Made by a program: the position numbers and the translations under genes. This document shows, in pieces, positions 35,467 through 47,140 of a DNA stretch of 64,000 nucleotides. Source of the DNA: Protopterus annectens (lineage: Eukaryota; Chordata; Ceratodontiformes; Protopteridae); contig NC_056743.1 of the NCBI RefSeq assembly GCF_019279795.1, positions 1,782,569,466-1,782,633,465 of the forward strand. Reading direction: 5' to 3'. The notes beneath the pieces were generated by a model. The model had not been told where the DNA came from. It ran no database searches and saw nothing but the letters and a program-made list of their open reading frames with translations. The first letter of the stretch is position 1, and every line of letters begins with the position of its first letter.

Positions 35467-36372
35467 ATGTCCAAAGGGCAGTTTCAGGTGTACTCTCCAG
35501 TCCAACTGGTGAATCTGTACATTTTGAGGCAATGTTACAAATGCCTCATGTACACAGACAACCTTCTCCTCCTACCACCAAACACTAATATATGTGAGAG
35601 ATGCAATTATACAGCCAAGCTGGAGGCAAAGCTCTCTCAACCCAAGACTGGAACTGACAGTCAAGAGGAGAAGGAAAATACTTGCAACACACCACCAGTC
35701 TCACATAGACCTACTAAACCAACACCGGCAAAATATCACACATAAATACACGAAAACATACTCGGATGCTCTAAATAAAAATCTGCAAAAGCAACAGAGA
35801 CCTCCAAAGCAGACACCCATGCAACCTCCACACCCCATCTCAAACCATGAAACACATACTTCACATAATCAGTGTGCCATGCAATCACAGCCCTTAAGGC
35901 AGAATAACATACCCAATACATTAGTAAAAGGCGACTCTATAGTCAGGCACACTGATGTCCCACTAACTAGGCTGGACAAGGACAATGTTACAGTTAGCTG
36001 CTGTCGGGCGCCAGGATCCGCCACATAACACAAGCACTCAGGTCACTCCAGAGCAAGTACAAATATGACTCTGTCATTGTCCATGTTGGTGTGAATGACC
36101 TGAGATGTACCTCCCTGGACTACATGAAAAGAGACATGGAAGAGCTCTTTGATCATGTAGCCCAGGCTGGTATGACCCTGACCCTGAGTAGCATCCTGCC
36201 CTCACCAAGAATGATGCCACAGTATAAAGAAAAAATGATCAATTTCAACAATTGGCTAAGTTTCTGGTGTCATTCAAAGGGGATCCAGTATCTGTCCACC
36301 TGGGATGACATGCTTGATAAGTCACGTTGCTTCGCAAGAGATGGCTTGCACCTGTCACCCTTAGGCTTTTGA
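35467..36372 (+). pseudogene. CR1 ORF1: zinc-finger segment and SGNH esterase domain
   Basis: ORF1 of vertebrate CR1 elements encodes a nucleic-acid-binding protein, often with an N-terminal Cys-rich finger and a C-terminal SGNH/GDSL esterase. Both parts are visible. From the ATG at 35467, CYKC and CERC about 20 residues later form a C-x2-C...C-x2-C finger, followed by a charged linker in two frames. The frame near 35930 has KGDSIVRH (esterase block I, catalytic serine in GDS). The frame 36091-36372 is preceded by VHVGVNDL (the G-x-ND block) and ends with DGLHLSPLGF (the D-x-x-H block). Serine, aspartate and histidine of the triad are thus present in fragments. At least two frame changes and internal stops separate them. 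Confidence 0.8.
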
Positions 36373-36399
36373 ATACTGGCCAAGGCTTTTGCTGCCCCA

Positions 36400-39213
36400 A
36401 TAGTGCCTTTTTCAGACAAGGCTCAAAAGACAAATCCACCACCATAAATAGTACAAGTAACCAAAAACTGAGGGTAATGCTACTCAATGCCAGAGGTCTA
36501 AACCTCAAAATGCATGCACTCGAGACACTCCTCAGTATGGAGAACATCGATATCTGTGCAGTAACAGAAACCTGGTTTAAGGCTCCAGAGAACACCCCAG
36601 CACTACCAGGCTATAACTCATTCCATACTTTTTGGCCACAGAACCCGGACCGAAAAACAAAAAATGGGGGTGTATCCATATTCATCAAGGATACCCACAC
36701 CTCCAGCTTAGTGGCACAGCACAATGCCTCAGAGATCATCCATGTGCAACTAACAATGGGCAAAACTGCAATTCAAATTATAGCTTGCTACAGATCACCC
36801 ACCATGACCCAGGACCCCCATTACGCATTTCTGAAGACAATGGAAAATATTAAGGTCCTACCAAACACCCTAATATTGGGTGATTTCAATTACCCAAACA
36901 TTAACTGGGAGAACTACCCAAGTACTAACTCCCTTGCCCAATGCTTCCTAGAATTTATAAACTCAAATGCCCTGGAACAACTGGTCAACACCCCCACCAG
37001 AGGTGACAAGGGACCTGGTCATCACCAACATGGGTGACCGGTGTTCTACACCGGAGGTCAAACCCTCACTGGTTAGATCAGACCATGGACTAATCACTCT
37101 GGATATCCACATTTTGCCCCCACCCCAATCAAGCAAACCACTGTGAAAAACTTTTCAAAAGCAAACTTCATATTACTTAAGACCGAGGTGGAAAGGGTCA
37201 CAGCCGCCATGCTAAAGGACAATGCTGTCCAAGCTTCTGAATCCCTTACAAAGGCACTCTATGAGCACCTGCAAGAATGCATGGATCGTGCTATCCCAAG
37301 CAAAACCAAGACTCACTCCTCCAAGAAAAGGAAACCAGTCTGGTGAACCCCTGCCATAAACAAGCTATACAATAGAAGGAGGAAACTAGTGCAGAAAAGA
37401 GTAAAATCCCAAGAAGGAAAGACATCTCTAATTAGTATCAGCAAGAAACTATGATCTCTCATAAAATCATCCAAGGCTAGCTTCAAAAGAAAAATTGCCA
37501 AGCACTCCAAAGATAACCACAAAGTGTTCTTTAGCTATGTCAAGAACCTAAGTGGAAACTCTCAGATCTGCTCTGAGTTAGTGCAGAATGGCACAAAATA
37601 CACTGAAGTGACTGATATTGCCAACATTCTGGCAGACAGGTTTAGTGCAAACTTCACCCCCTAAAGGGCCCATAACCATACCAGAAGAATGTAGTGCCCT
37701 GGCAATCACTGACACACAGGTTAAAGCAGCCCTATCCAAAGCCAAAAATACAGCTTCAATGGGACCAGACGGTGTCCCAGGCTGTGTCTTACACAAGCTC
37801 CAAAATTAACTAACCCCTCACCTAAACACACTGTTCAAACTCAGCCTCTCTACAGGCTACGTACCCATAGAGTGGCACACAGCAACAGTTATCCTGCTCC
37901 ACAAAGGTGAAGTCAAAACGGACACCGGGAACTTCCATGCTATAAGCCTGACTAGCCTGGTCTGCAAGGCTATGGAGCGCATCATCATACAATTCATTAA
38001 CTGAGACACTGGGAACCTTGAAATATCGGACCCTACCCAGTCTGGCTTTGTTAAGGGCAGATCATACTTCCTAAACCTGGTGGACATCTTTGAGACAGTT
38101 AACAAGGCTTTATATGAGGGAAAGTAGGTCCACACAGTCTACCTAGACCTCGCAAAGGCTTTCAACACCATTCCCCATTCTGGTATTATAGACAAGCTCA
38201 CCAGCCTGAACATAAACCCCTACATCATGAGATGGGTTGCCAATTGGCTCACAGATAGAACCCACAAGGTGAGAGTTGCAGGCTCTAGGTCTGACTCTAA
38301 ACCAGTTACAAGTGGCGTCCCCCAGGGCTCAGTCCTGGGACCCCTCCTGTTCGGTATATACTTCTCAGTGGTACAGGCAAGCACAGGAGGACTATGGCTG
38401 ACCAAGTTCACAGATGACTGCAAACTGGGGGCCATAATTGACTCTCCAGCTGATACAGACATCCTTCAGAAGTGTCTCACTGAGACGAATTCCCTGTGTC
38501 AAAATCATGGCCTCAAGCTAAATGCCAAAAAGTGCATAGTCATCCCCTTTGGAAAAAAAGTACCTGCGAACTACCACATGTGGTAGTCCCCTAAATACAG
38601 AAAATGTAATAAGGGATCTGGGGACCCAAGTAGGTAGTAATCTCTCCTTTGATAATCATATTGCCAAGGGGGTTAGAAAATCCTTCTATGTGGCCCACCT
38701 AATCACAAAAAGGTTCACATCTAGAACAAAAGAGGTTATTGAGCCCCTCTACTCATCACTCATCAGACCCATCATAGAGTACAACGACCCATTTGGGATG
38801 TACCTTACAAGACACCTGCAACAGCTGGAAAGACCACAGAAGTACCTCACCAAGAGGATTACTGGCCTCAAACATATGCCCTATGCAGCACGACTGAAGA
38901 AACTCCAGCTGTACTCGGTTGCATACCGCTTACTCAGAGGTGATCTCTGCCTGACATACAAGGCCATGTCCAACCCAAAATTGATGGACATACTCCACCT
39001 AAAAAAAAAAAACAAATCCCCGAGAGCCACACGCTCTAGGGATCTAAACCTCACCACAATGATAAATAGGATGTGCTGGAGGGATAGATCTACATTACGC
39101 AGAACTCCTCACTAACAATCTTCAAGAGAAACCTTGATGAGTGGATGGGAAATAGAAAATTTACCCCGAGGATCACTGCAGTGGCTCTGCTGGACAGAGG
39201 CACAGGGAACTAA
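36400..39213 (+). pseudogene. CR1 ORF2: AP endonuclease and reverse transcriptase
   Basis: Endonuclease (36477-37110): LNARGL, AVTETWF and GDFNYPNINW give the N, E and D-x-N catalytic blocks, and RSDHGLITL, after a frameshift near 37020, gives the terminal S-D-H block. The linker and RT fingers follow (37143-37810), with stops, as ASMGPDGVPGCV. Palm: TQSGFVKGRS, YLDLAKAFNTIPHSG (box A), VTSGVPQGSVLGPLLFG (box B) and FTDDCKLG, the catalytic box with both aspartates kept (38227-38586). Thumb and C-terminal parts are in 38549-39115 and a final FTPRITAVALLDRG block ending at TAA 39211-39213. About six stops or frame changes were counted. Confidence 0.88.
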
Positions 39214-39245
39214 TGGCTCTGCTGGACCAAGGCACAGGGAACTAA
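39182..39245 (+). repeat. 32-bp tandem duplication across the CR1 ORF2 stop codon
   Basis: Two adjacent units starting TGGCTCTGCTGGAC and ending GGCACAGGGAACTAA, at 39182-39213 and 39214-39245, differing at two bases. The stop codon is duplicated too, so coding is unaffected. Confidence 0.9.
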
Positions 39246-39340
39246 TCTAAGGGGGCGGCAAAAGCCAACACATTTTAGCTAGGCTTATAGATGTCCTCGG
39301 GCAGATAGCCTAGTACTTACCTATGAACCTATGAGCCTAA

Positions 39341-39700
39341 ATAAACACCAGAGTTCCTGTCACAGGAAATATTAAAATGACACATATGAATAGATTCACA
39401 CAGATACCGAAAAACAGCACTTAACTAATATCACTATATTTTCCTGACTGATGTAAAGAATTACTAATCCCTGGTCACTTACTAGAGTAAGGCACAATGA
39501 AGTAGATGAGAGGTTCTTCTTTGTCAGGCTCCAGAAACAGAGTGTTCTGAGACTTCAGCCTCATCTAGTATTAAAAAACATCATTTCAGTGATGGATTAC
39601 AGAACAACATCACATACATATGGTCATCTGACTTCTGGTTTCCATGCTACTCTGTTTCCTAGCAACTGACCCAGAAACCCAGCACTCCTGCAAACCCAGA
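39341..39700 (-). mobile_element. Gmr1-family LTR, second copy, right part
   Basis: Resumes with CACAGGAAATATTAAAATGA (compare CACAGGAAATATTTAAAAC at 20733) and continues through ACTATATTTTCCTGACTGAT, GTTCTTCTTTGTCAGGCTCC and GGTCATCTGACTTC. Beyond about 39640 the match to the other LTRs fades and I could not place the terminal CA or the matching 5-bp duplication. Confidence 0.72.
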
Positions 39701-42255
39701 TGTGCAGCCTTCAGCACCCCCACCCCTAGTCTCTACATACACTATCTCTAAGGTTACACTGACTCAAAGAAAAGAGCACTGCACTTTCTCTATGTTGGTG
39801 CAGCATTGCATGTGGTAGATTTAGAGGCTTGTTTATATTCGTTGAATGGGGTAGAACACTGATCCCCATGGACCTTAGTCAGACTCTGTCCAAGAAGATT
39901 GTCTAGTTAAGTGACTTGCTGAGTCACAGAGGTAAATGGAGGCTGAAGGAATCAAACCCTGAACCACACAAAGCAACTCATTAACAAATCATAGCCTTAA
40001 ACCTCTGCATCAGGCTTCAACTATGAATAATCAAGAACTGATCTGCAACTGATTAATAAAATACTTACCTACACTCTTCCCACATACACACACTCAAAAA
40101 GAAAAAAAAACACATGGGGGGCAACCCCTCATAACTCCTGAACTTATATATATCAACTCCCCAGTCACACAATAGGAGCAAACTCCCCTAAGAGTATAGA
40201 GTGGGTTCTACAGAGATAGTGAACTCACTGTCACTCAGGAAAACGACATTGACTAGTTCTGATCAGGCACTAACCTCCCAAATCCGTATTCATTGTATAA
40301 GTGTTTGATAACTCATTTAGAGGTAAGGGTGTGGAGGTAATGGCTCCCTTCCATTTTACTTTAGCAGTTTTAACTTGTTTCTCTCAGAGAGGCAGTGGCT
40401 CACTTAGAACAGAGAAATGGTTTACTTGTTGCTACTGCCCTGACTGTCTGCATTGCTGTGCTTTTGCAAACATTAGTTAACATGATTAATACTTTTACAA
40501 CACTAAATGGCACTGTATGTGAAACTTTAATCTTTACTTCTTCAGATCTGTGCTACAAAACTGATGCAGCACTGGGCTTCATTTTTACAAACTCTCCTCT
40601 GTCAAGCCCTCTTACCGTTTATTTCCTCTTGCAAGAGGTGCACTTACTTTGTATGACCATACTCATATGGCCTCACAATTTATTTTCCCACTGACACCAT
40701 GTGCAAATAATTAAGGCTGTCACTGGCAACCTGTGGCAGTTACTGTAAAGAGTGCCCAATGGTTTCTGAACATCTACTGCAACTCAGAATCATAGCAGGA
40801 ACTATTTGTTAAACATGACTGTTGGATGCCTGTAAACTTGTGATGTTAGTTGCTTTCTTTATTTCAAATGACACTACTTGTTAAACACTGTATTATGCAC
40901 ACTTATATGAAGGATCCTCATTTTAAGGTGCACAGTAGCTGTGATCCTTCATTAATGCACTTCACCTTTGGCCCAGATCACAGCAGAAATTGGACCTAAG
41001 ACCACTTCAGATGATTACTAAATAAATAAATAGAATAGAATAAAAAAATAAACAGAATAGTGTCATATAATAAATTAAATGAAGCTTAAAAGCAGTTTGG
41101 CATACTTAGCATAGTGGTATAAATTAGATTATTATTAGAAGTTTGGAGAAGACTAAGAAACAACGGACAGGTTGATCTGCATTTGGCATACCATGCAAAA
41201 GTAAACAAACAAACCACTTTATAAGAAATATCTGTTATATGGGCAAAACTAGGAATTAAACTTGACAGTCAGTGAAATTATGGCAATTATGTTTTTAGCA
41301 TAAAAAGATAAAAGTAAACTGTGTAAAATGGAAAATGTGTGATATTGTTTAAAATAAAAAGTGTGAATGATCAATACACAAACTTTGAGTGTGAAAAAAT
41401 ATAAATTGGATGTTCATATACATAAAGATTTTACAGCTGCTACTAATCCAATGCTAAAAAAACTGTTTGATTCTCTTAGCACAAATGGAAGACATTTTCA
41501 AGTCACACGGGGGAAAACCTGAGTTTTGGAGTGATGTCTGTGCCTGCTGCTGTCAGGAGAATTGCTCAAGTACACCAAGGAATTAACAATATGCGAAGCT
41601 ATCCAGGTGCTATCCTATCGATTGGATAGACTGATTTAGAGCATCTAGTTAATCTAGAAAGGTTCTAGATAGAATTAAGGACCATGGGATTAGAACACAC
41701 ACGGCCGAAACTTATTCAAAAAAAAAAAAAAGAAATGTCAAATTGTGGCCATAAGAGTGACAAAAATGGACTGTGTATTTCATAAGATAAAGTGGAGGCT
41801 GAAGTATTAACATCCAGGCCTCAAAATATCAAAAATGAGATTGTATTTGTGGTCAGTAAACTACTATCATATGCTTCTACAGAACTGATCCATTGTACTC
41901 TGTCCATCAGACATTATGTCAGCATTTCTCTGGAAAGAAATGGGAATACAACTAAATCACACCTTCAAGGAGTAAAAAGAATTGATGCCAGAAAAGTTGC
42001 ATAATTCACCTTTGCGTACTATGTTGGCACAATGATTCATCTTATGGATCTAGCGCTGTTCTAGTTTATGAAATACAGACTTGTACTGAAAGACCCAGAA
42101 TATTATTTCAAAGTAACTGACTACAGCTGTCATTAACTGTGCTCAGATACACATGATATTCCTGATCTGGAAAACAAAGAAATTCAACAATTTTAATACA
42201 GATGAAGGTGTACACTAATTATAGAGCACCAGCCACTATTTTTTTGTTTTCAGGC
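39701..42255. other. No recognisable gene or repeat
   Basis: Part of the left edge may be the divergent end of the second LTR. A 99-codon frame at 40395-40694 begins with GTG and lacks any domain. Confidence 0.45.
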
Positions 42256-42553
42256 TGTGATGCCCGTGCACTGGCCCAGCAATCAAGGAGCCTCAATCCT
42301 CACCACTAACACCAGTGAAGGGTGTCCATATAGGGAAAGGATAATAAATACACACACAATAAAATACAATTTCCCTTAAGAGCACACAGAGATCACAGTC
42401 AGTCAGGGACTGGTTTTTCCCCTTCTCTCCAGGTCCCCAATAAGGCTCCCCAATGGCACAGCTATAAGGTCCAGATCTTAGCCTAGTGGGCAAGCTAAAA
42501 CCTCCAGCACACTCTCTGTCCAACCAGTGCTTCGTGTCCCTGCCCAAGTAGCT

Positions 42554-42608
<55 letters not shown>

Positions 42609-43598
42609 AGATAAGAGTTATATACAACCACACAGACACTCCTGGGGAAGGCTGGCACAGATTCTCCAGCTGTGCCCCTTTTCTGCCCAGTCTAAAAGGA
42701 AGTACCAGCTGCCACCACCCACTAATATTTATCAGCTACTGAAAGGCCCTTAAAAGGGTGTTGAATTATTACTGTGCGATATTATTATCCAAATGGTAAG
42801 TGTGACCTAACAGTAAAGGCTTATTAAAGTGACTTGATACCGTATCACTATATACATGCAATGAACTCTTAGAGCTTAAATTATCTCTACATAAAACAGC
42901 TACAGTTGAAAGGTTCAAAAATATTGAATAATAAATAATAAAAACACAAGACAATACATCTTACTACAAAGTGCTAGTCAAGAGTTTAGAGATCACAGAG
43001 AAATACTTAAAATAATGCAGTAGCAAACGTTCTATCACAAAAAACAAACTAGCCTAATCTTCCTATTTCCTAGCGATATCTAAAAGAAAACACAGTTCTA
43101 AATAACTTACATATAGAGAAAAGCAGTGCTGATGATGTGGGATGTTCTCAAGACAAAATGCTCTGAGCTCTCTGATTCCCTCTCTTTAAATTGATAACAC
43201 AGAGCTGCTTCACATGACATAATTCTTCACACTTCTCTGGTGTTCCCAGGCTAACAGAAATTACATTTACATTCTTTACACCTGGTCAGAAACCAGAGCA
43301 ATAAAGGACATTTATACATTCAAATTCTAGCCATTAACTCTGGTCTTAAAACAATAGGCAGGATGCCTCCCTCTAGACATATCGGCTCCGAATTTTGGCA
43401 TCAAAGACAGTCAAGAAATGCTTGACTTAGCTTTCTTACAGCTTAGTGCACTGCTGTTGCATTTTTGCAGTTCAATATCCAGTGCTTTCTTTTCACATTT
43501 AAGAGAACAAGCCTGTGGCTTACATTAATGTTTATGAATGACAGAATTATCTACAAAATTCTATCTTGCTAGGCTAGTAGCTTTCACCTAACTTCACA
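42256..43598 (-). mobile_element. 3' LTR of the Gmr1-like gypsy provirus
   Basis: On the plus strand it opens TGTGATG at 42256 and closes CTTCACA at 43598, directly followed by the provirus polypurine tract. Length about 1.34 kb. It shares ordered blocks with the solo LTR at 19944-21562. A CA array at 42558-42606 is inside it. The five bases outside, CAGGC (42251-42255), would be the target duplication, but the matching copy cannot be found because the 5' end of the provirus is gone. Confidence 0.83.
42558..42606 (+). repeat. (CA)n microsatellite within the 3' LTR
   Basis: An uninterrupted CA run directly after GTAGCTGA. In the solo LTR the run sits about 25 bp further on, after TTTGATTTATA, so the two arrays grew from different seed sites. 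Confidence 0.93.
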
Positions 43599-43613
43599 CA
43601 TCCCCCCCCCCGA
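43599..43613 (-). promoter_or_regulatory. Polypurine tract of the gypsy element
   Basis: On the minus strand a CGGGGGGGGGG run followed by GATG stands immediately before the TGTG start of the LTR, the expected place for the plus-strand primer of reverse transcription. Confidence 0.7.
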
Positions 43614-43689
43614 AGAACTCAAGCTAGTTTTTCAAGTGACCCTTGAGAAACACTGCTTGAGAGGATTAGGTCTGTCTGAGTATACCTTA

Positions 43690-44244
43690 TCCCATTCCCT
43701 GCCTTGTGAGCCCATCTGCATTGGCATTGCTAATCACACTGCGGTGCTGCACTGACATATATGCTTGCAACCCTAGGTTCCATTTCAGTAACTTGGCATT
43801 TTGCTGGCTGGCTTGGTTTAACGATGTTAGGGGGTTGTGATCTGTCACTACCGTGAATTTTCTTCCATATTGATAAGGCTGAAGTTTCTACATTGCCCAC
43901 ACTATGGTTAGAAATCTCTTTTCTTACAGCTGCATAGCACTCCTTCCTGGGTTGGAGCTATGACTGAGATAAACCACTGGGTGCTCTTCTCCCTCTGAAG
44001 AAATCTGGCTTAGTACAGCCCCCACCCAATGGTTTGAAGCATCCACATGCACAACAAATTATTTGCTGTAATCTAGACTGGCTAACACAGGGGGTCCTCT
44101 CAAAGCTTCTTTAAGCTTCTGGAATGCCTGCTCACATGCTGTGGTCCACACAACCTTATCTGGCCTGTTCTTCCTTGTCAGGTCTGAGGGGAGCAGCTAT
44201 GGTAGTATAACTGGGGACAAACTTTCTGTAGTACCCTGCTGTCT
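43690..44244 (-). pseudogene. Gypsy-type RNase H
   Basis: RNase H removes the RNA template during cDNA synthesis. Minus-strand frames give CEQAFQKLKEALRGPPVL, then HVDASNHWVGAVLSQ (first catalytic aspartate), EHPVVYLSHS, FTVVTDHNPL (third conserved aspartate, TDH) and, near the end, NANADGLTRQ. Three stops are visible. It lies about 90 bp from the polypurine tract, with no further gene between. Confidence 0.78.
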
Positions 44245-45025
44245 CTAAAATGCCCTCACCTCCTTTTTGGTAAGAGGTGCAGGCAATGCCTGAATGGCTT
44301 CTACTTTGGCAGGTTCTGGCCTGATCTTACTGCTCCCCACTCTGTGTCCCAGATAGGAGACCTCTGCCATACACACCTGACATGTGTTCAGCTTAATGAC
44401 CAACCTTGCCCTCTGTAGTCTGCCCAGCACCTCCCTGACATGTTGAAGGTGCTCTTACCAGGAATGGTTGTAGACGGCAATATCATCTAGGTAATCAAGG
44501 ATAAACCTTCCTGCTGCTGCTAGGATATGATCTACCAGCCTCTGGAAAGTCACTGGGGTATTTTTCATCCCAAAGGGCATCTCTCAACTCATACAAACCA
44601 AAAGGAGTCACAAAGTCTGATCTCTCTCCAGCACTGAGAGTCAAGGGCACCTGCCAGTAAACCTTGGTAAGATCATTGGTTGCAAGATATTTAGCCCCAC
44701 CCAACTGCTCTAGGGCCTCATCTGTTCTAAGCATAAGGTAAGCATCTGACTCTGTATGACTATTTAATTTCTTGTAGACCACACAGAACCTAGTGCTGCC
44801 ATCCTTCTTTGGCACCAGCACCACTGGGGAGGCCCAGTGTCTGTTGGACTCTTGAATAACCCCTAGATCCAACATCTCCTGTATCTCCTCCCTCAGGGTC
44901 TGTTTGACTCTCTCAGGCACCCTATAAGGGGCCATAGGCCTTTGGAGTCCTATATCCTCCTGGTACTGCACCAGGTGGGTGCACCCTGGTTTCCCAGTGA
45001 ACATGTCCCCAAATTCCTGTAACAC
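44245..45025 (-). pseudogene. Gypsy-type reverse transcriptase
   Basis: RT follows integrase directly. Frame 45025-44495 starts at LQEFGDMF and the MAPYRVPERVKQTLREEI segment, then GVIQESNRHWASPVVLVPKK, DGSTRFCV and, with box A partly decayed, YLATNDLTKVYWQVPL (D-L aspartate kept). A frameshift near 44600 falls before the catalytic box, which lies in another frame near 44490-44476 as YLDD with both aspartates present. Frame 44430-44245 (VSYLGHRVG, AKVEAIQALPAPLTKKEVRAF) is the thumb and connection. Confidence 0.87.
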
Positions 45026-45028
45026 TGC

Positions 45029-46624
45029 TCAGATTTCTTGAACTTGGGTAGGAGATAGCTGCTGGGACATTGCTACCCCTTCCACTGATGTGTCAGTCCG
45101 AGCCTCACTGAGGAGATCAGTCACCAGATCTCCCTCAGATTCCTCCTGCAATCCACTGCAAATGCTCAACACAGGGGCCTCCCTATCATGGTAAGGTTTC
45201 ATAATGTTAACATGGTACAATTTGTGCCCTTGCCTTCTGCCTTGCAGTTATACCATGTAGTTAACATCACTTACCTTTCTTAACACCTTGTAGGGTCCCT
45301 CCCAAGCTGCCTGCAGTTTTTTGTGTCTGACAGTAATGAGAAACATTACCTGCTGCCCCACAGCATACTCTCTAGCTTGAGCATTCCTGTCATACCACAT
45401 CTTTTCCTATTGTTCGACTTCTGCCGGCTTCTCCTGGGCCATGCCCATGAGTTCCCTGAGCCTTGTCCTAAGGTTTAGGACATATGCCACAACAGACTCC
45501 TTGTGAGGTTCACACTCACCTTCCCGCTCATATTGAATTAAATCTAGAGGTCCCCTCAACCTATGCCCATACAACAACTCAAAGGGTGAAAAACCTGTGG
45601 ATTTCTGGGGACCCTCTCTGTAAGTAAAGAACAGATGGGGCAAATATTTGTCCCACTCCCTCTTGAACTGGTCTGCAAGTGCCCATAGCATGGATTTGAT
45701 TGAAGAGTTTAATCTCTCAACAAGACCATTAGTCTGGGGATGGTAGAGGGTGGTCTTCATGTTCTTCACCCCACAGGATTTCCACAGACAAGCCAGCAGG
45801 TTTGACATGAAATTGGCACCTCTGTCAGTATTTCTTTTGGGAAACCTACCCTGCTGAAAATCTCTAATAAAGCATTTGCCACTTTTTCTGTCTCAATGTA
45901 GGACAGAGCCACTCCTTCACGGTATTGTGTTAATAATCCACTACCACTAGGATATAACTTTCCTTGTAAAACTCAGGGTACTCAGAGGCCCCACAATATC
46001 CATAGCTATCCTCTGAAATGGCTCCTCAATCACAGGCAAAGGCATCAAAGGAGCTCCCACCTTGTCTCCTGCCTTGCCTACCTTTTGGCACTTCCCACAG
46101 GTCCTGCAGTACCCTGTTACATCTCTGGAAATTTCAGGCCAATAGAAGTTCTGCACAATATGTCTCTTGGTACGTTTTATGTCCATATGACCTGCAAAGG
46201 GAATATCATGGGCTATGGCTAGAAGCGCCAGACGGTAGGCTCTAGGCACTACCAACTGCTGTACTCTCTCACCTTCTAGCCCTCCCTTAGGGGTCCACTC
46301 TATATACAGTAACACTTTGTTCCAGTATACAAATTCCCCCTTCCATTGAGAATCAGGTACCTCCCAAGCTACCTGCCTCTGGTCTTGTAATGTAGGGTCT
46401 GAGAGCTGAGCTTGTCTCAACTCCATTTTTGTAACCCTTCCCAGCTCCCCTTCCACAGGAAGTCTGTCATCCTCTGACAGTGGTGCCTCACTGTCAGCCT
46501 GGGTACTACTACTCTCCTCCACCTTTGCAGTCACTCTGTCCAAGGGAACATCAGTACCCACAAGCAGCTGTGGCTCACATTCAGTCTCACTGCTATGGAG
46601 AAGCTCCCTCCCTGACGTAACCAC
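45029..46624 (-). pseudogene. Gypsy-type integrase, located upstream of RT
   Basis: Integrase inserts the cDNA into the genome. Frame 46624-45947: AHDIPFAGHMDIKRTKRHI with FYWPEI and CRTCGKCQK form the HHCC zinc-binding domain, then IAMDIVGPL carries the first catalytic aspartate. After a break, TDRGANFMSNLL (about 45830) carries the second aspartate and GLVERLNSSIKS the glutamate, about 35 residues later (DD35E); YHPQTNG lies between. FTYREGPQKSTGFSPFELLYG and, at 45220, YHVNIMKPYHDRE are the C-terminal part. Frame changes near 45950 and 45400 disrupt it. No chromodomain seen. Confidence 0.85.
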
Positions 46625-46702
46625 CTCACCAGTCTTGGCTGCAAGTATGCAGTCTGTCTGGGTCTCCCCCAGGCTACCAGACTCACGTGCTTGTCTCCAA
46701 GC

Positions 46703-47140
46703 CTAACTGCGTGTAACTGCATGAGTATATGGTACTGCATTACCAAAATCATTCCCTATCAGGACATCTGCACGGATATTCTCAAACACACCTACTTGCT
46801 GGTTTCCTTTTCCACCCTCCCAGTTAAGGGGAACCCTAGCCAAAGGTATTTGGAATGGGTTCCCTCCTAAAGATCTGACTGGAGTAGACTGCCTAGGCAA
46901 GAAGTGCTCCTCTGTAACCATTGCAGGCTTTACAATGGTTATGTCAGAGGCTGTGTCTCTCTTAGCAATGGCCTCTTTGCCATTCACTACAATAGGATAT
47001 AACCTCTTGTGGTAGTGTGGTACCCTTGTTGTCCCAAAACAGCCTACTATTGGCATTTTGTCTTTCCCACTTACTGTCTCTCTCACTTTTTGTTCCCCAC
47101 CTTGCCTCCGTGGACATCTGTATGGTTGCATTGAAAACAT
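46703..47140 (-). pseudogene. Retropepsin-like protease domain
   Basis: An aspartic protease would cut the Gag-Pol polyprotein. YPIVVNGKEAIAKRDTASD carries the active-site triplet as DTA where functional enzymes have DTG (or DSG), so the catalytic loop is altered. VLIGNDFGN near the end matches the flap-distal signature of gypsy-type proteases. The segment lies between gag and integrase in the expected order. Confidence 0.72.

Larger units (their letters stand above)
35000..39340 (+). mobile_element. Near full-length CR1-type LINE nested in an LTR
   Basis: About 4.3 kb with a 5' UTR (35000-35466), an ORF1, an ORF2 with endonuclease and RT, and a 3' end with ACCTATGAACCTATGAGCCT at about 39321-39340. 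LTR sequence lies directly on both sides. This is the only copy in the window that includes the upstream half of the element, so it defines the family. It carries several stops and frameshifts and is not active. Confidence 0.88.

Noticed and set aside
40395-40694. 99-codon frame with hydrophobic stretches
   Set aside because: Begins with GTG, not ATG, and has no recognisable domain or splice context.
43599-43690. Envelope gene of an endogenous retrovirus
   Set aside because: Only about 90 bp lie between RNase H and the polypurine tract; the element is an LTR retrotransposon without env.
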